The notes: generated from the letters alone by a model not told the origin. DNA of 58,099 bases from Oxalobacteraceae bacterium UBA6704 (GCA_002454505.1 DKJA01000206.1:1-58099), one strand, 5' to 3'; numbered from the stretch's first letter, positions 44,350 to 53,359 are shown. Numbers and translations are program-made.

Positions 44350-46857
44350 ATGAACCAGCGCAAGACCACCCAGCAAGCCCGGCCCGGCCGGCGCCTCGGC
44401 CCGACCGTCATCGCCGCCGCCATCGCCGCCGGCTGGTCCGCCATGCCGGCCCGGGCGGCGGACGACCCGGCACCGCAGGTCGTGGAAATCGTCGGCAACA
44501 CGCCGCTGCCGGGCCTGGGCCTGCCGCGCGAGCAGATCCCGGCCAATGTGCAGACGCTGGACAAGGTCGCCGTGACCGGCACCGACAGCGCCAACCTGCC
44601 CGACGCGCTGAACCGCCGCCTGGGCAGCGTGTTCGTCAACGAGATCCAGGGCAATCCGTTCCAGCCGGACATCAACTTCCGCGGCTTCACGGCATCGCCG
44701 CTGCTCGGCACGCCGCAGGGCGTGTCTGTCTACGTGGACGGCGTGCGCGTCAACCAGCCGTTCGGCGACGTCGTCAGCTGGGACCTGATCCCGCGCGCCG
44801 CCATCGCATCGCTGACGCTGATGCCCGGCTCGAATCCCCTGTTCGGCCTGAACACGCTGGGCGGCGCGCTGTCGATCCGCACCAGGGACGGCCTGCACGA
44901 CGCCGGCACGTCGGTGCAGGCGCTGGTCGGACGCTACGGCCGCAAGGAGATCGAATTCGAGCACGGCGGCCACAACGCCCAGGGCTGGCACTGGTACGCG
45001 ACCGGCAACGGCTTCCGGGAGGAGGGCTGGCGCGATGCGTCGCCGACCCGGCTGGGCCAGCTCTTCGGCAAGGTCGGCTGGGCCGACAGCCGCACCGACG
45101 TGGCGCTGACCGCCGCGCTGGCGCATACCCGGCTGACGGGCAACGGCCTGCAGGAGGAGCGCATCCTGCAGCGGGACTGGTCCAGCATCTACACGTCGCC
45201 GGACCAGACGAAGAACCGCTCCATGCTGTTCAACCTGGTGGGCAGCCACCAGGTGAACAACGACGTGCAACTGTCCGGCAACGCGTATTACCGGCGCATC
45301 CGCACGGCAACGCTGAACGGTGACATGAACGACGATGCGCTCGATCAGTCGGTCTACCAGCCCAGCGCCGCCGAGCGGGAGGCACTGGCGGAGGCCGGCT
45401 ATTCCGGCTTCCCGGCCAGCGGCGCGACGGCGGCCAACACGCCGTTCCCGTCGTGGCGCTGCATCGCCAACGTGCTGCTGGACGACGAGCCGGCGGAGAA
45501 GTGCAACGGCGTGCTGAACCGCACAAATACGCGCCAGCAGAACTACGGCGTCAGCGGGCAGGTCACGCTGTCCGGCAAGCTGGCCGGCCAGAATAACCAG
45601 TTCATCCTGGGCGCCGCCTACGACAAGAGCCGCGTCGACTTCACCCAGTCGGCCCAGTTCGGCTACCTGAATCCCGACCACAGCGTGACGCCCGTCGACT
45701 TCTTCGCCGACGGCAGCGAGATCGACGACGACGGCACGCCCGTCGATGCGCGCGTCGACCTGGCGGGCCGCACCCGCACGGCCAGCGTGTACGCCACCGA
45801 TACGCTGAGCGTGAGCGACACGCTGCACCTGACGCTGTCCGGCCGCTACAACCGCACCACCGTGCGCAACCGCGACCACATCACGCCCGGCGGCGGCGCC
45901 GGCTCGCTTGATGGCGACCACCGCTTCAACCGTTTCAATCCGGCCATCGGCGCCACCTGGAGCGCAGCGCGCGAGCTCAACGTCTATGCCGGCTACAACG
46001 AAGGCACGCGTGCGCCGACCGCCGTGGAATTGGGTTGCGCCGATCCGGAAAACCCGTGCAAGCTGCCGAATGCGATGGCCGGCGATCCGCCGCTGCGGCA
46101 GGTCGTCACGAAGACGTGGGAGGCCGGCCTGCGCGGCAAGGTCGCCGGCAAGGTCCACTGGAATGCCGGCGTGTTCCGCGCCACCAATGGCGATGACATC
46201 CTGTTCGTCGCCGACAATGCGGCGGGCTTCGGTTACTTCCGCAACGTCGACAAGACGCGCCGCCAGGGCGTCGAGCTGGGGCTGGACGGCCGCACGGGCG
46301 ACGTATCCTGGAACGCCAGCTACACGCACCTGGACGCCACCTTCCGCAGCGCCGAACTGCTCAACGCCGAGGCCAACAGCAGCGCCGACGACGACGGCAA
46401 TATCGAGGTCCGGCCGGGCGACCGGATGCCGCTGATCCCGCGCCACCTGTTCAAGGCCAGCGCCGACTGGCGCGTGACGCCCGCCTGGTCGGTGGCGGCG
46501 GGCATGCGCGCCGTGTCCGGCGCGCTGGCGCGCGGCAACGAGAACGGCCAGCACGAACCGGACGGGACGTATTACGTGGGCAGCGGGCGCTCCGGCGGCT
46601 ATGCCGTGTTCGACCTGGGCACGACTTACCAGCCGACCCGGCAACTGCGCTTCTTCGTCCAGGTCAGCAACCTGTTCGACCGCCGCTACGCCAGCGCGGC
46701 GCAGCTGGGCGAGACGGGGCTGACGCCGGAAGGCAACTTCATCGCCCGGCCGTTCTCGGCGTCCGGCGACAATTCCACGCTGGTCGCGTCGACGTTCCAT
46801 GCGCCGGGCGCGCCGCGCACGGTGTGGGCGGGATTGCGCTACGCGTTCGGCAACTGA
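44350..46857 (+). CDS. TonB-dependent outer-membrane receptor
   Basis: 835 residues. Signal peptide to about residue 36 (PARAADD), plug domain with VNEIQGNPFQPDINFRGFTA and PGSNPLFGLNTLGGALSIRT, then a 22-strand barrel ending in the C-terminal aromatic pattern GLRYAFGN. The plug family with LGTPQGVSVYVDGVRVNQPF is widespread in proteobacteria and its ligands are mostly unknown. A two-component system lies divergent upstream and a secreted hydrolase downstream, hinting at a regulated uptake of a nutrient. ATG 44350 (GTG at 44347 possible) with AGGAG about 10 bases upstream. Confidence 0.95.
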   Translation: MNQRKTTQQARPGRRLGPTVIAAAIAAGWSAMPARAADDPAPQVVEIVGNTPLPGLGLPREQIPANVQTLDKVAVTGTDSANLPDALNRRLGSVFVNEIQGNPFQPDINFRGFTASPLLGTPQGVSVYVDGVRVNQPFGDVVSWDLIPRAAIASLTLMPGSNPLFGLNTLGGALSIRTRDGLHDAGTSVQALVGRYGRKEIEFEHGGHNAQGWHWYATGNGFREEGWRDASPTRLGQLFGKVGWADSRTDVALTAALAHTRLTGNGLQEERILQRDWSSIYTSPDQTKNRSMLFNLVGSHQVNNDVQLSGNAYYRRIRTATLNGDMNDDALDQSVYQPSAAEREALAEAGYSGFPASGATAANTPFPSWRCIANVLLDDEPAEKCNGVLNRTNTRQQNYGVSGQVTLSGKLAGQNNQFILGAAYDKSRVDFTQSAQFGYLNPDHSVTPVDFFADGSEIDDDGTPVDARVDLAGRTRTASVYATDTLSVSDTLHLTLSGRYNRTTVRNRDHITPGGGAGSLDGDHRFNRFNPAIGATWSAARELNVYAGYNEGTRAPTAVELGCADPENPCKLPNAMAGDPPLRQVVTKTWEAGLRGKVAGKVHWNAGVFRATNGDDILFVADNAAGFGYFRNVDKTRRQGVELGLDGRTGDVSWNASYTHLDATFRSAELLNAEANSSADDDGNIEVRPGDRMPLIPRHLFKASADWRVTPAWSVAAGMRAVSGALARGNENGQHEPDGTYYVGSGRSGGYAVFDLGTTYQPTRQLRFFVQVSNLFDRRYASAAQLGETGLTPEGNFIARPFSASGDNSTLVASTFHAPGAPRTVWAGLRYAFGN

Positions 46858-46886
46858 GGGCGCGCTTTTCGTCTCCAGGGTGGCAC

Positions 46887-46950
46887 CGGTGACAGGCACC
46901 ATTTTTCTGGAAATATTCCCAGAAAAATGGTGCCTGTCACCGTTTTTCTT
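46887..46950 (+). terminator. Long perfect hairpin with GGTGACAGGCACC arms, terminator of the TonB receptor
   Basis: Perfect 24-bp arms (46887-46910 with 46919-46942) around an 8-base loop AAATATTC, followed by TTTTTCTTTT. The outer 14 bp of the arms match the hairpin behind degP (20728-20781). It is unusually long for an intrinsic terminator, consistent with a mobile or amplified repeat. Confidence 0.85.
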
Positions 46951-47018
46951 TTGCTGCATGAAAATAAAATATACTGCGGAGGCTTTGCCCCTCTCAACCT
47001 GAATTTGCGGGAGTATTC

Positions 47019-48911
47019 TTGAAACAGATTATTGCAAGCCTTGCCGCCGGCACGCTGGCCCTGTCGTCCACCACCTCCGCGGTCGCGCAGGATTACAGCA
47101 AGTACAGCCCTGAAGCGATGGAAAAGGAACTGGCGCAGATCGCCGTTTCGCGGCCCGGCGTGATGGTGCCGATGCGCGACGGCGTGGCGCTGTCCACCGA
47201 CATCTACTCGCCGAAGAATCCCGACGGCAAGCTGCCGACCATCCTGTGGAAGACGCCATACAACGAGCACAAGCTGCGCGGCGGCACGTTCCGCTACGTG
47301 CTGGAATCGGTCAAGCGGGGCTATACCTTCATCGTCCAGAACGAACGGGGCCGCTATTTCTCGCAAGGCAAATACCAGATCCTCGGCTACCCGCAGACGG
47401 ACGGCTACGACACGCTGAGCTGGATCGCCAAACAGGACTGGTCGAACGGCAAGGTCGGCACGCTGGGCTGCTCGTCGTCCGCCGAATGGCAGCTGGCGCT
47501 GGCCGGCATGAACCACCCGGCGCACGCGGCGATGGTGCCGATGGCATCCGGCGCCGGCATCGGCAAGGTGGGCCGCTTCCAGGAGCAGGGCAACTGGTAC
47601 ACCGGCGGCGTGCCGCGCAACCTGTTCTTCGTGTGGCTGTACGGCGTCGACAACCCGCTGCGCGCCGAACTGCCGGCATCGCTGACGGACGAGAAGCTGC
47701 GCGCCCGCATCGAAGCGTACAACGACCTGGATGCCGTCAAGCCGAAGGTCGACTGGAACAAGCAGATCAAGCACCTGCCGGTCAACCAGATGCTGACCGC
47801 GCTGGGCGAGCCGCCGGCAACCTTCGAGCAGCTGATCGCCCGCACGCCGGCCGATCCGGCCTGGCAGCAGGGCGGCCTGTATCACGAAGGCATGGGCTGG
47901 GGCGTGCCGGCGCTGTGGTTCAACAGCTGGTACGACGTGTCGATCGGCCCGAACCTGGAGCTGTTCAACGTCGCGCGCGCCGCCAACACGGACAAGGAAG
48001 CAAGCGCCAACCAGTTCACGGTGATCGCACCCGTACCGCATTGCGCCTACGCCAAGCTGGGCCCGAAAACGACGGTCGGCGAACGCGATATGGGCGACAC
48101 CAGCTTCGACGTCGATGGCGCCGTCTTCAGCTGGTTCGACCGCTGGCTGAAGGGCAACGGCAAGGCCTTCCCGGCCGCCACGCCGCACGTGCGCTACTAC
48201 CTGATGGGCGCCAACCGCTGGGAGAGCGCGGCGCAATGGCCGCCGCAGGAAGTCAAGCCGATGCGCCTCTACCTGCGCTCCGGCGGCAAGGCCAATTCGC
48301 TGTATGGCGACGGCCGCCTGGCGGCCGAAGCGCCGCCGGCCAACGAGGCGGCGGACCGCTACCGCTATGATCCGATGAATCCGGTGCAGACCATCGGCGG
48401 CGGCGACTGCTGCAACGGCGGCATCGTCGTGCCGGGCGCGTTCGACCAGCGCGTGATCGAAGCGCGCAGCGACGTGCTGGTGTACACCAGCGAGCCGCTG
48501 ACCAAGGCCGTCGATGTGGTCGGCTTCGTGGACGCGGTGCTGAAGGTGTCGTCCAGCGCGAAGGATACCGACTTCGCCGTCAAGCTGGTCGATGTCGCGC
48601 CGGACGGCACGGCGTGGATCATCGGCGACACGATCTTCCGCGCCCGCTACCGCGACGGCTACGACAAGCCGGCCATGATGGCGCCGGGCGAGCTGTACAC
48701 GATCCGCCCGACGCCGATCACCACCGCCAACCAGTTCGGCGTGGGCCACCGCATCCGCGTCGAAGTGACGTCGTCGAACTTCCCGAAATTCGTCCGCAAC
48801 CTCAATACCGGTGGCGCGAACGAAAGCGAGAAAGAGGGTGTCATCGCCGATAACGTGATCCATCACGCCGGCGACAACCAGAGCTATATCGAGTTGCCGG
48901 TGCGGCGGTAA
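47019..48911 (+). CDS. Secreted CocE/NonD-family alpha/beta hydrolase (S15-like)
   Basis: 630 residues: signal peptide (to about residue 24, AVAQ), S15-type hydrolase domain with PMRDGVALSTDIYSP, ERGRYFSQG and the nucleophile region GTLGCSSSAEWQLAL (Ser152 by position in GxS), and a C-terminal jelly-roll domain (VDVAPDGTAWIIGDTIFRAR). Relatives cleave esters or amides (cocaine esterase, glutaryl-acylase, X-Pro peptidases). The start is TTG at 47019, with GGGAG 6 bases upstream and the signal peptide starting there. It follows the TonB-receptor terminator by 68 bases; possible functional link by position. Confidence 0.9.
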   Translation: MKQIIASLAAGTLALSSTTSAVAQDYSKYSPEAMEKELAQIAVSRPGVMVPMRDGVALSTDIYSPKNPDGKLPTILWKTPYNEHKLRGGTFRYVLESVKRGYTFIVQNERGRYFSQGKYQILGYPQTDGYDTLSWIAKQDWSNGKVGTLGCSSSAEWQLALAGMNHPAHAAMVPMASGAGIGKVGRFQEQGNWYTGGVPRNLFFVWLYGVDNPLRAELPASLTDEKLRARIEAYNDLDAVKPKVDWNKQIKHLPVNQMLTALGEPPATFEQLIARTPADPAWQQGGLYHEGMGWGVPALWFNSWYDVSIGPNLELFNVARAANTDKEASANQFTVIAPVPHCAYAKLGPKTTVGERDMGDTSFDVDGAVFSWFDRWLKGNGKAFPAATPHVRYYLMGANRWESAAQWPPQEVKPMRLYLRSGGKANSLYGDGRLAAEAPPANEAADRYRYDPMNPVQTIGGGDCCNGGIVVPGAFDQRVIEARSDVLVYTSEPLTKAVDVVGFVDAVLKVSSSAKDTDFAVKLVDVAPDGTAWIIGDTIFRARYRDGYDKPAMMAPGELYTIRPTPITTANQFGVGHRIRVEVTSSNFPKFVRNLNTGGANESEKEGVIADNVIHHAGDNQSYIELPVRR

Positions 48912-48928
48912 GAGAGGGCGCATTGCAG

Positions 48929-48962
48929 TGCCGGGCCCGATCTGCCAGGATCGGGCTCGGCA
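48929..48962 (+). terminator. 14-bp hairpin behind the hydrolase gene
   Basis: Arms 48929-48942 and 48949-48962 pair with one mismatch around TGCCAG, 17 bases after the stop. No T tract, so termination may be Rho-assisted. Confidence 0.5.
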
Positions 48963-49007
48963 CCTCTACCTATCGTAGAGGCCGATAAAGCGCCAGGCAG
49001 AAAAGAA

Positions 49008-49030
49008 AAGGCCCTGCAATGCAGGGCCTT
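49008..49030. terminator. 23-base palindrome, possible terminator on the minus strand
   Basis: AAGGCCCTGCA and TGCAGGGCCTT flank a single A. It is preceded by AAAAGAAAA, which becomes a T tract on the minus strand, so the polarity would stop leftward transcription from the neighbouring gene region. It marks the boundary before the HEPN-type gene; the rest of 48912-49150 holds no gene. Confidence 0.5.
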
Positions 49031-49150
49031 GAATAGATGGGGGCTTGAGCCATTGGGATTTTGCAGACTTGCTGCGGCATCCGGCCGGGTCGCGCCCCGC
49101 TTAGACGGTTGGCCAGAGTTTTTCCGACACGTGGTGATAATGTACGTGTC

Positions 49151-50716
49151 ATGAGCACGATTGTCAATCCACGTGAGAATGTTGCCGTAGTGCGACTACT
49201 CGAATTCCTGACACCTGTGAGGTCGTGGAATCGCTCGCTTTGGGGAATTGGCGTCGTGCTGGCAATGGAGGAGCTGTTCGAGGCATGTGCGGCAATGCGG
49301 CAGGGGCACCTGAGCGACGGAGCCATCAAGCGCATGACGTCGTCCCTGCAAAAGCGGGTCGGCGCTCATCCCGCGTTTTCGGACGCTGAAAAAGCATTTC
49401 TCCGCGAGCAGGTTCAGCAGGTGCCGCGTGCCGAGGGCGCTGCTCATTATGCAATCCGCGATCTGGCAATACGACTTTCCGCCGACTATCTGACGAGGTG
49501 GGCGCGATGTGTCGATGCCGGCAGATTCACAGTGGAACATTTTGCCCGCAGCGTGGCTGCCCACATGCTGGATGCGGGCTTTTCCGGCGCGTACTTGCAT
49601 GGCTTTATTAAGTCGTGGTTGAAGGTGCCGGAGCCAGTCACCCTGGCGCAACTATGCGAAGCGTTGCAGTCGCAAATGATCGCGAATCCGCGGCGTGAAT
49701 TCGACGTGTTGCTGGCATTCGTCACCATCCCGAAATTTCCCAATGGAATGCCCGACGCGTGGCTGCAAGGCCCCGATATCACGGCATGGCTGAGGGCTAA
49801 CGGCTTTGCCACCGCCGGCGTACGCGCACAGGCGGCCATGGTATTAAGGATGGAAGCCCGGGATACGATCGGTGCAGCGCAGGCTGCCCGCAGTGAATCC
49901 GACCGCTACTCTGCGCGTGCGCTGCTTGCCACCGGTGAAGCGTTGAATCGCGTGCCGTGGCTGTGGGTGAAGGGCGATAACGCTCCCGCACCGTTGAAGG
50001 AAGATGCAAGAGGCGTTGGTGTGAAGGAGCTGTTTCGCGAGGATCGGGTTTTCTCGCCGGACGCCAATCAAAGCGTCGATGCAGCACTGGAACTGCTGGC
50101 ACATCTGGAAGGGAGTTCACCGCCCGCTGCAATCGCCGGAGGGTGGGGCGCCATCGAGGGGCTGCTTGCCGATCCGAGTGACCGGGCTTCGGCCGCGGAC
50201 AATCTGGCAACCCTGGTGACCTGTTCGTTTCCTCGAGCAGAGCTCACGACACTTTCCTACAGCGCTCAAGCCAGCCATCCGGATGTGAACTCGCATCTGG
50301 CCGGCGCACAGACCAACCGGGACCGTTGCCGTATCCTGGCGCAGATGATCGTCGACGGCAGATTGCCCCGGATGCGCTCACTTGCCGACCAGGCGGCTGT
50401 TGAGCGGATGAGCAAACTGCTGGCCAATCCCGGGCCGGAATTGCGCACCATCCGCGAGGCAATCGGGGATTCCTTTCACCGCCTCTACCGGCAACGGAAT
50501 CTCGTTCTTCATGGCGGACGGCTCGACAGCGTCGCGTTGGCTGCCAGCCTGCGTACAGTGGCCAAACTGGCAGGAGCCGGGATGGACCGCATCACACACG
50601 GTCACTATGTGCAAAACCTGAAGCCAATGGAGCTGGTAGCGAAAGCGAACCTGGGAATTGCCCTGGCTTCCCGTGATAACCCGTTGTCCTGTGTTGACCT
50701 GCTGGAAACGAGCTGA
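49151..50716 (+). CDS. Uncharacterised protein with a C-terminal HEPN-type (Apea-like) RNxxxH motif
   Basis: 521 residues, soluble, no signal or membrane segment. At residues 445-456 it reads HRLYRQRNLVLHGG-like, with Arg449-Asn450-x3-His454, the catalytic R(N)x4H pattern of HEPN ribonucleases and the RN-hydrophobic-xHGG form of Apea-like HEPN domains. The upstream ~430 residues are helical and unfamiliar to me; no nuclease, helicase or ATPase motif is evident. Codon use is less GC-rich than neighbours and third positions include many A/T. It stands alone, enclosed by hairpins on both sides, which suggests an acquired cassette. A role in RNA cleavage-based defence or abortive infection is an inference. 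ATG 49151 is used; ribosome-binding site weak. Confidence 0.75.
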   Translation: MSTIVNPRENVAVVRLLEFLTPVRSWNRSLWGIGVVLAMEELFEACAAMRQGHLSDGAIKRMTSSLQKRVGAHPAFSDAEKAFLREQVQQVPRAEGAAHYAIRDLAIRLSADYLTRWARCVDAGRFTVEHFARSVAAHMLDAGFSGAYLHGFIKSWLKVPEPVTLAQLCEALQSQMIANPRREFDVLLAFVTIPKFPNGMPDAWLQGPDITAWLRANGFATAGVRAQAAMVLRMEARDTIGAAQAARSESDRYSARALLATGEALNRVPWLWVKGDNAPAPLKEDARGVGVKELFREDRVFSPDANQSVDAALELLAHLEGSSPPAAIAGGWGAIEGLLADPSDRASAADNLATLVTCSFPRAELTTLSYSAQASHPDVNSHLAGAQTNRDRCRILAQMIVDGRLPRMRSLADQAAVERMSKLLANPGPELRTIREAIGDSFHRLYRQRNLVLHGGRLDSVALAASLRTVAKLAGAGMDRITHGHYVQNLKPMELVAKANLGIALASRDNPLSCVDLLETS

Positions 50717-50786
50717 ATTCGCGTTGGAGGCACAGACTGTTTGATCAAGTCGGCCGAAACTATTTCTTTGAGGTAAAATCAGAAAA

Positions 50787-50810
50787 GTGCCGGCTCCTGC
50801 CGGCGCTTTT
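50787..50810 (+). terminator. Terminator behind the HEPN-type gene
   Basis: GTGCCGGC (50787-50794), loop TCCT, GCCGGCGC (50799-50806), TTTT. A matching AAAA precedes it, so it could work in both directions. Confidence 0.7.
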
Positions 50811-50848
50811 CATTTCCGGCTCCGGAATTATCTTTTGGCGAATATGGC

Positions 50849-51100
50849 ATGGGTTACAACATCAAGACGGTCAGGGAAGCGCTGGCCCTGATGCTGCGCG
50901 TCTGGCGCGACGCGGCGGCGTTTTTCTTCAGCATCGAGCTGGTGCTGATGGTGGCGGTGGCCTGCGCCACCGTCGGCGGCGTGTTCCTGGCGTTCACGGG
51001 CGACGCGTATTGCCTGCTGGCGTTCGGCTTCGCCGCCGGTTATGTGGTCACGCGCGCCGTGCTGCATGCGAAGCGCATCCTGAACTGGCCGTTCATCTAA
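50849..51100 (+). CDS. Small membrane protein of unknown function
   Basis: 83 residues with hydrophobic helices near residues 22-50 and 52-70 (FFFSIELVLMVAVACATVGG; LLAFGFAAGYVV) and a basic C-terminus (AKRILNWPFI). It converges on eutC with 9 bases between stops. The TM pattern and GC-typical codon use support a real gene; no family recognised. Confidence 0.6.
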   Translation: MGYNIKTVREALALMLRVWRDAAAFFFSIELVLMVAVACATVGGVFLAFTGDAYCLLAFGFAAGYVVTRAVLHAKRILNWPFI

Positions 51101-51109
51101 AAAACGGGG

Positions 51110-51895
51110 TCAGAGCAGGAACCCGGGCGCGCTGCCTGCCAGCGCGGGATCGCCGGTGGTTTCGTCCTTCAGCGCGACGCCCGTCAACTGCCGCTGCCGC
51201 GCTTCGCCAAGCAGGTAATGCAGCTTGACCGCTGCGTCTTCGTAATGCAGCCCGTCCGGCCTGACGTTCGAGATGCAGTTGCGGCTTTCATCCGTCAGCC
51301 CCACGTGGGGCGCCCAGGTGATGTAAAGGCCCATGCTGTCGGGCGAGCTGAGACCCGGCCGCTCGCCGATCAGCACCACGACGATCTTCGCACCGAGCAG
51401 TTCGCCCACTTCGTCGCCGACCGCCACGCGGCCCTGTTCGACGATGACCGCAGGTGCGACCGACCACGCTTCCTTCGCGAGCCGCGCGCGCAACACCGTC
51501 AGGAACGGCGCCGCATGCCGCGCGACGGCGAGGGCCGACAAACCATCCGCCACCACGAAGGCCAGGTCGCAAGTTCCTGCGACTGCTGCCGCAGCCGCGC
51601 GTGAAGGCGCGTCCAGCCGCCGGCCCAGATCCGGCCGCTGCAGGTACACATTGCGGTTCTCCGCCGCGCTGTGGAGGCGCAGGGCAGGGGGCAGGCCCGG
51701 CCAGGAAACCGCCAGCGCATCTTGCAGCGCAGCCGTATCGAGGTCCAGGTGCACGGCATCGCGCGCCTGCGCATGCGCCAGCTGGAAGTCGAGCTGCGCG
51801 CCGGTCGGCTGGCTGATGCCCGTGTGGCCCAGCGCGATCCGGGCCGGCGTCAATCGACGCAGGGCCTGCCAGGGATTGACGATCGTGTCCGTCAT
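51110..51895 (-). CDS. eutC: Ethanolamine ammonia-lyase small subunit
   Basis: 261 residues. Family motifs VNPWQALRRLTPARIALGHT, DYQLAHA-like FQLAHAQARDAVH, VVLIGERPGLSSPDSMGLYI and NCISNVRPDGL are present. EutC binds adenosylcobalamin with EutB and completes the enzyme that splits ethanolamine to acetaldehyde and ammonia. ATG 51895 is used, 10 bases after the eutB stop; the upstream frame overlaps eutB and is not used. No eut microcompartment, EutA reactivase or transporter is seen in the window. Confidence 0.96.
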   Translation of the reverse strand: MTDTIVNPWQALRRLTPARIALGHTGISQPTGAQLDFQLAHAQARDAVHLDLDTAALQDALAVSWPGLPPALRLHSAAENRNVYLQRPDLGRRLDAPSRAAAAAVAGTCDLAFVVADGLSALAVARHAAPFLTVLRARLAKEAWSVAPAVIVEQGRVAVGDEVGELLGAKIVVVLIGERPGLSSPDSMGLYITWAPHVGLTDESRNCISNVRPDGLHYEDAAVKLHYLLGEARQRQLTGVALKDETTGDPALAGSAPGFLL

Positions 51896-51905
51896 CTGCA
51901 CTCCT

Positions 51906-53297
51906 TCACGACAGCTGCCGCAGCGCGCGCTGGAACAGCGCCGGCACCGCGCCGCCAAGTTTTACCTGGTCGCCGTCGGCAAAGATGCCCAGGCCGCGCA
52001 GCCAGGCAAGGAATTCCGGCGCCGGCTGCAGCCCCAGCGCGCGGCGCGCGTACAGCGCATCGTGGAACGACGTGCTCTGGTAGTTCAGCATGATGTCGTC
52101 CGAGCCGGGCACGCCCATGACGAAGGTGCAGCCGGCCGCGCCCAGCATCGTCAGCAGCACGTCCATGTCGTCCTGGTCCGCTTCGGCGTGGTTGGTGTAG
52201 CACACGTCGCAGCCCATCGGCAGGCCGAGCAGCTTGGCGCAGAAGTGGTCTTCCAGGCCGGCGCGGGTGATCTGCTTGCCGTCGTACAGATATTCGGGCC
52301 CCATGAAGCCGACCACCGAATTCACCAGCAGCGGCTTGAACGCGCGCGCGACCGCATATGCCCGCGCCTCGCAGGTCTGCTGGTCGAGGCCGTGATTGGC
52401 GTTGGCCGACAGCGCGCTGCCTTGCCCCGTCTCGAAGTACATCACGTTGTCGCCCACCGTGCCGCGGCCCAGCGACAACGCCGCCGCGCGGGCTTCCGCC
52501 AGCAGCGCCAGGTCGATGCCGAAGCTGGCATTGGCGGCCTGCGTGCCGGCGATCGACTGGAACACGAGGTCCACCGGCGCACCCCGTCCGATGGCGGCGA
52601 GGGTGTTGGTCACGTGCGTCAGCACGCAGGACTGGGTGGGGATCGCATAGCGGTCGATGATCTCGCCCAGCATGCTCACCAGCCGGATCACCTGTGGCAC
52701 ATTGTCGGTGGCCGGGTTGATGCCGATGACGGCGTCGCCGCAGCCATGCATCAACCCGTCGAACAGGCTGGCCGCGATGCCGGACGCATCGTCGGTGGGA
52801 TGGTTCGGCTGCAGCCGCGTGGACAGCGTGCCGGCCAGGCCTATCGTATTGCGAAAGCGCGTGACGACGCGGCACTTGCGCGCCACCAGCACCAGGTCCT
52901 GGATGCGCATGATCTTCGCCACGGCCGCTGCCATCTCCGGCGTGATGCCCGGCGCGATCCGCGCCAGCATCGCTTCGTCCGCAGCATCGCTCAGCAGCCA
53001 GTCGCGCAGGCCGCCGACGGTCAGGTGCCGCACCGGCGCGAAGGCCGCGGCATCGTGGCTGTCGACGATCAGGCGCGTGACTTCGTCCGCTTCATAGGGC
53101 ACCACCATCTCGTTCAGAAAGGTCGTCAACGGCAGGTCGGCCAGTGCCATCTGCGCGGCCACGCGTTCCTCGGCGCTGCCCGCGGCCACGCCGGCCAGGT
53201 AGTCGCCGGAGCGTGCCGGCGTGGCTTTCGCCAGCAGCTCGCGCAGGCCGGCGAAGGTGTAGGTGCGGCTGCCGATCTGGTGGGTGATCTGTGCCAT
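51906..53297 (-). CDS. eutB: Ethanolamine ammonia-lyase large subunit
   Basis: 463 residues, the family norm. TIM-barrel catalytic subunit with TRLQPNHPTDD, HGCGDAVIGINPATDNV and MGVPGSDDIMLNYQSTSFHD blocks. GGAGGG lies just before ATG 53297. Eut genes allow use of ethanolamine as nitrogen and carbon source; here as a stand-alone eutBC pair, as is common in non-enteric proteobacteria. The LysR gene upstream is on the same strand, 62 bases away. Confidence 0.96.
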   Translation of the reverse strand: MAQITHQIGSRTYTFAGLRELLAKATPARSGDYLAGVAAGSAEERVAAQMALADLPLTTFLNEMVVPYEADEVTRLIVDSHDAAAFAPVRHLTVGGLRDWLLSDAADEAMLARIAPGITPEMAAAVAKIMRIQDLVLVARKCRVVTRFRNTIGLAGTLSTRLQPNHPTDDASGIAASLFDGLMHGCGDAVIGINPATDNVPQVIRLVSMLGEIIDRYAIPTQSCVLTHVTNTLAAIGRGAPVDLVFQSIAGTQAANASFGIDLALLAEARAAALSLGRGTVGDNVMYFETGQGSALSANANHGLDQQTCEARAYAVARAFKPLLVNSVVGFMGPEYLYDGKQITRAGLEDHFCAKLLGLPMGCDVCYTNHAEADQDDMDVLLTMLGAAGCTFVMGVPGSDDIMLNYQSTSFHDALYARRALGLQPAPEFLAWLRGLGIFADGDQVKLGGAVPALFQRALRQLS

Positions 53298-53359
53298 GGG
53301 CCCTCCGTTGGTACGCACCATCTTGCCACAGGTGCGCGGCCGCGCACCGCACGTTCGAG

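Noticed and set aside
44281..46959. 892-codon antisense frame opposite the TonB receptor
   Set aside because: It mirrors the receptor's codon structure, has no domain and runs through the terminator repeat.
46839..48923. 694-codon antisense frame opposite the CocE/NonD hydrolase
   Set aside because: Compositional shadow; the sense frame has a signal peptide, catalytic motif and ribosome-binding site.
49008..49030. Integration attachment site at the edge of the HEPN gene region
   Set aside because: No tRNA end, integrase or matching direct repeat was found on the other side; the palindrome is better explained as a terminator.
51101..51125. Half of another dispersed repeat (CGGGGTCAGAGC)
   Set aside because: Only one arm is visible and no second copy was found in the window.
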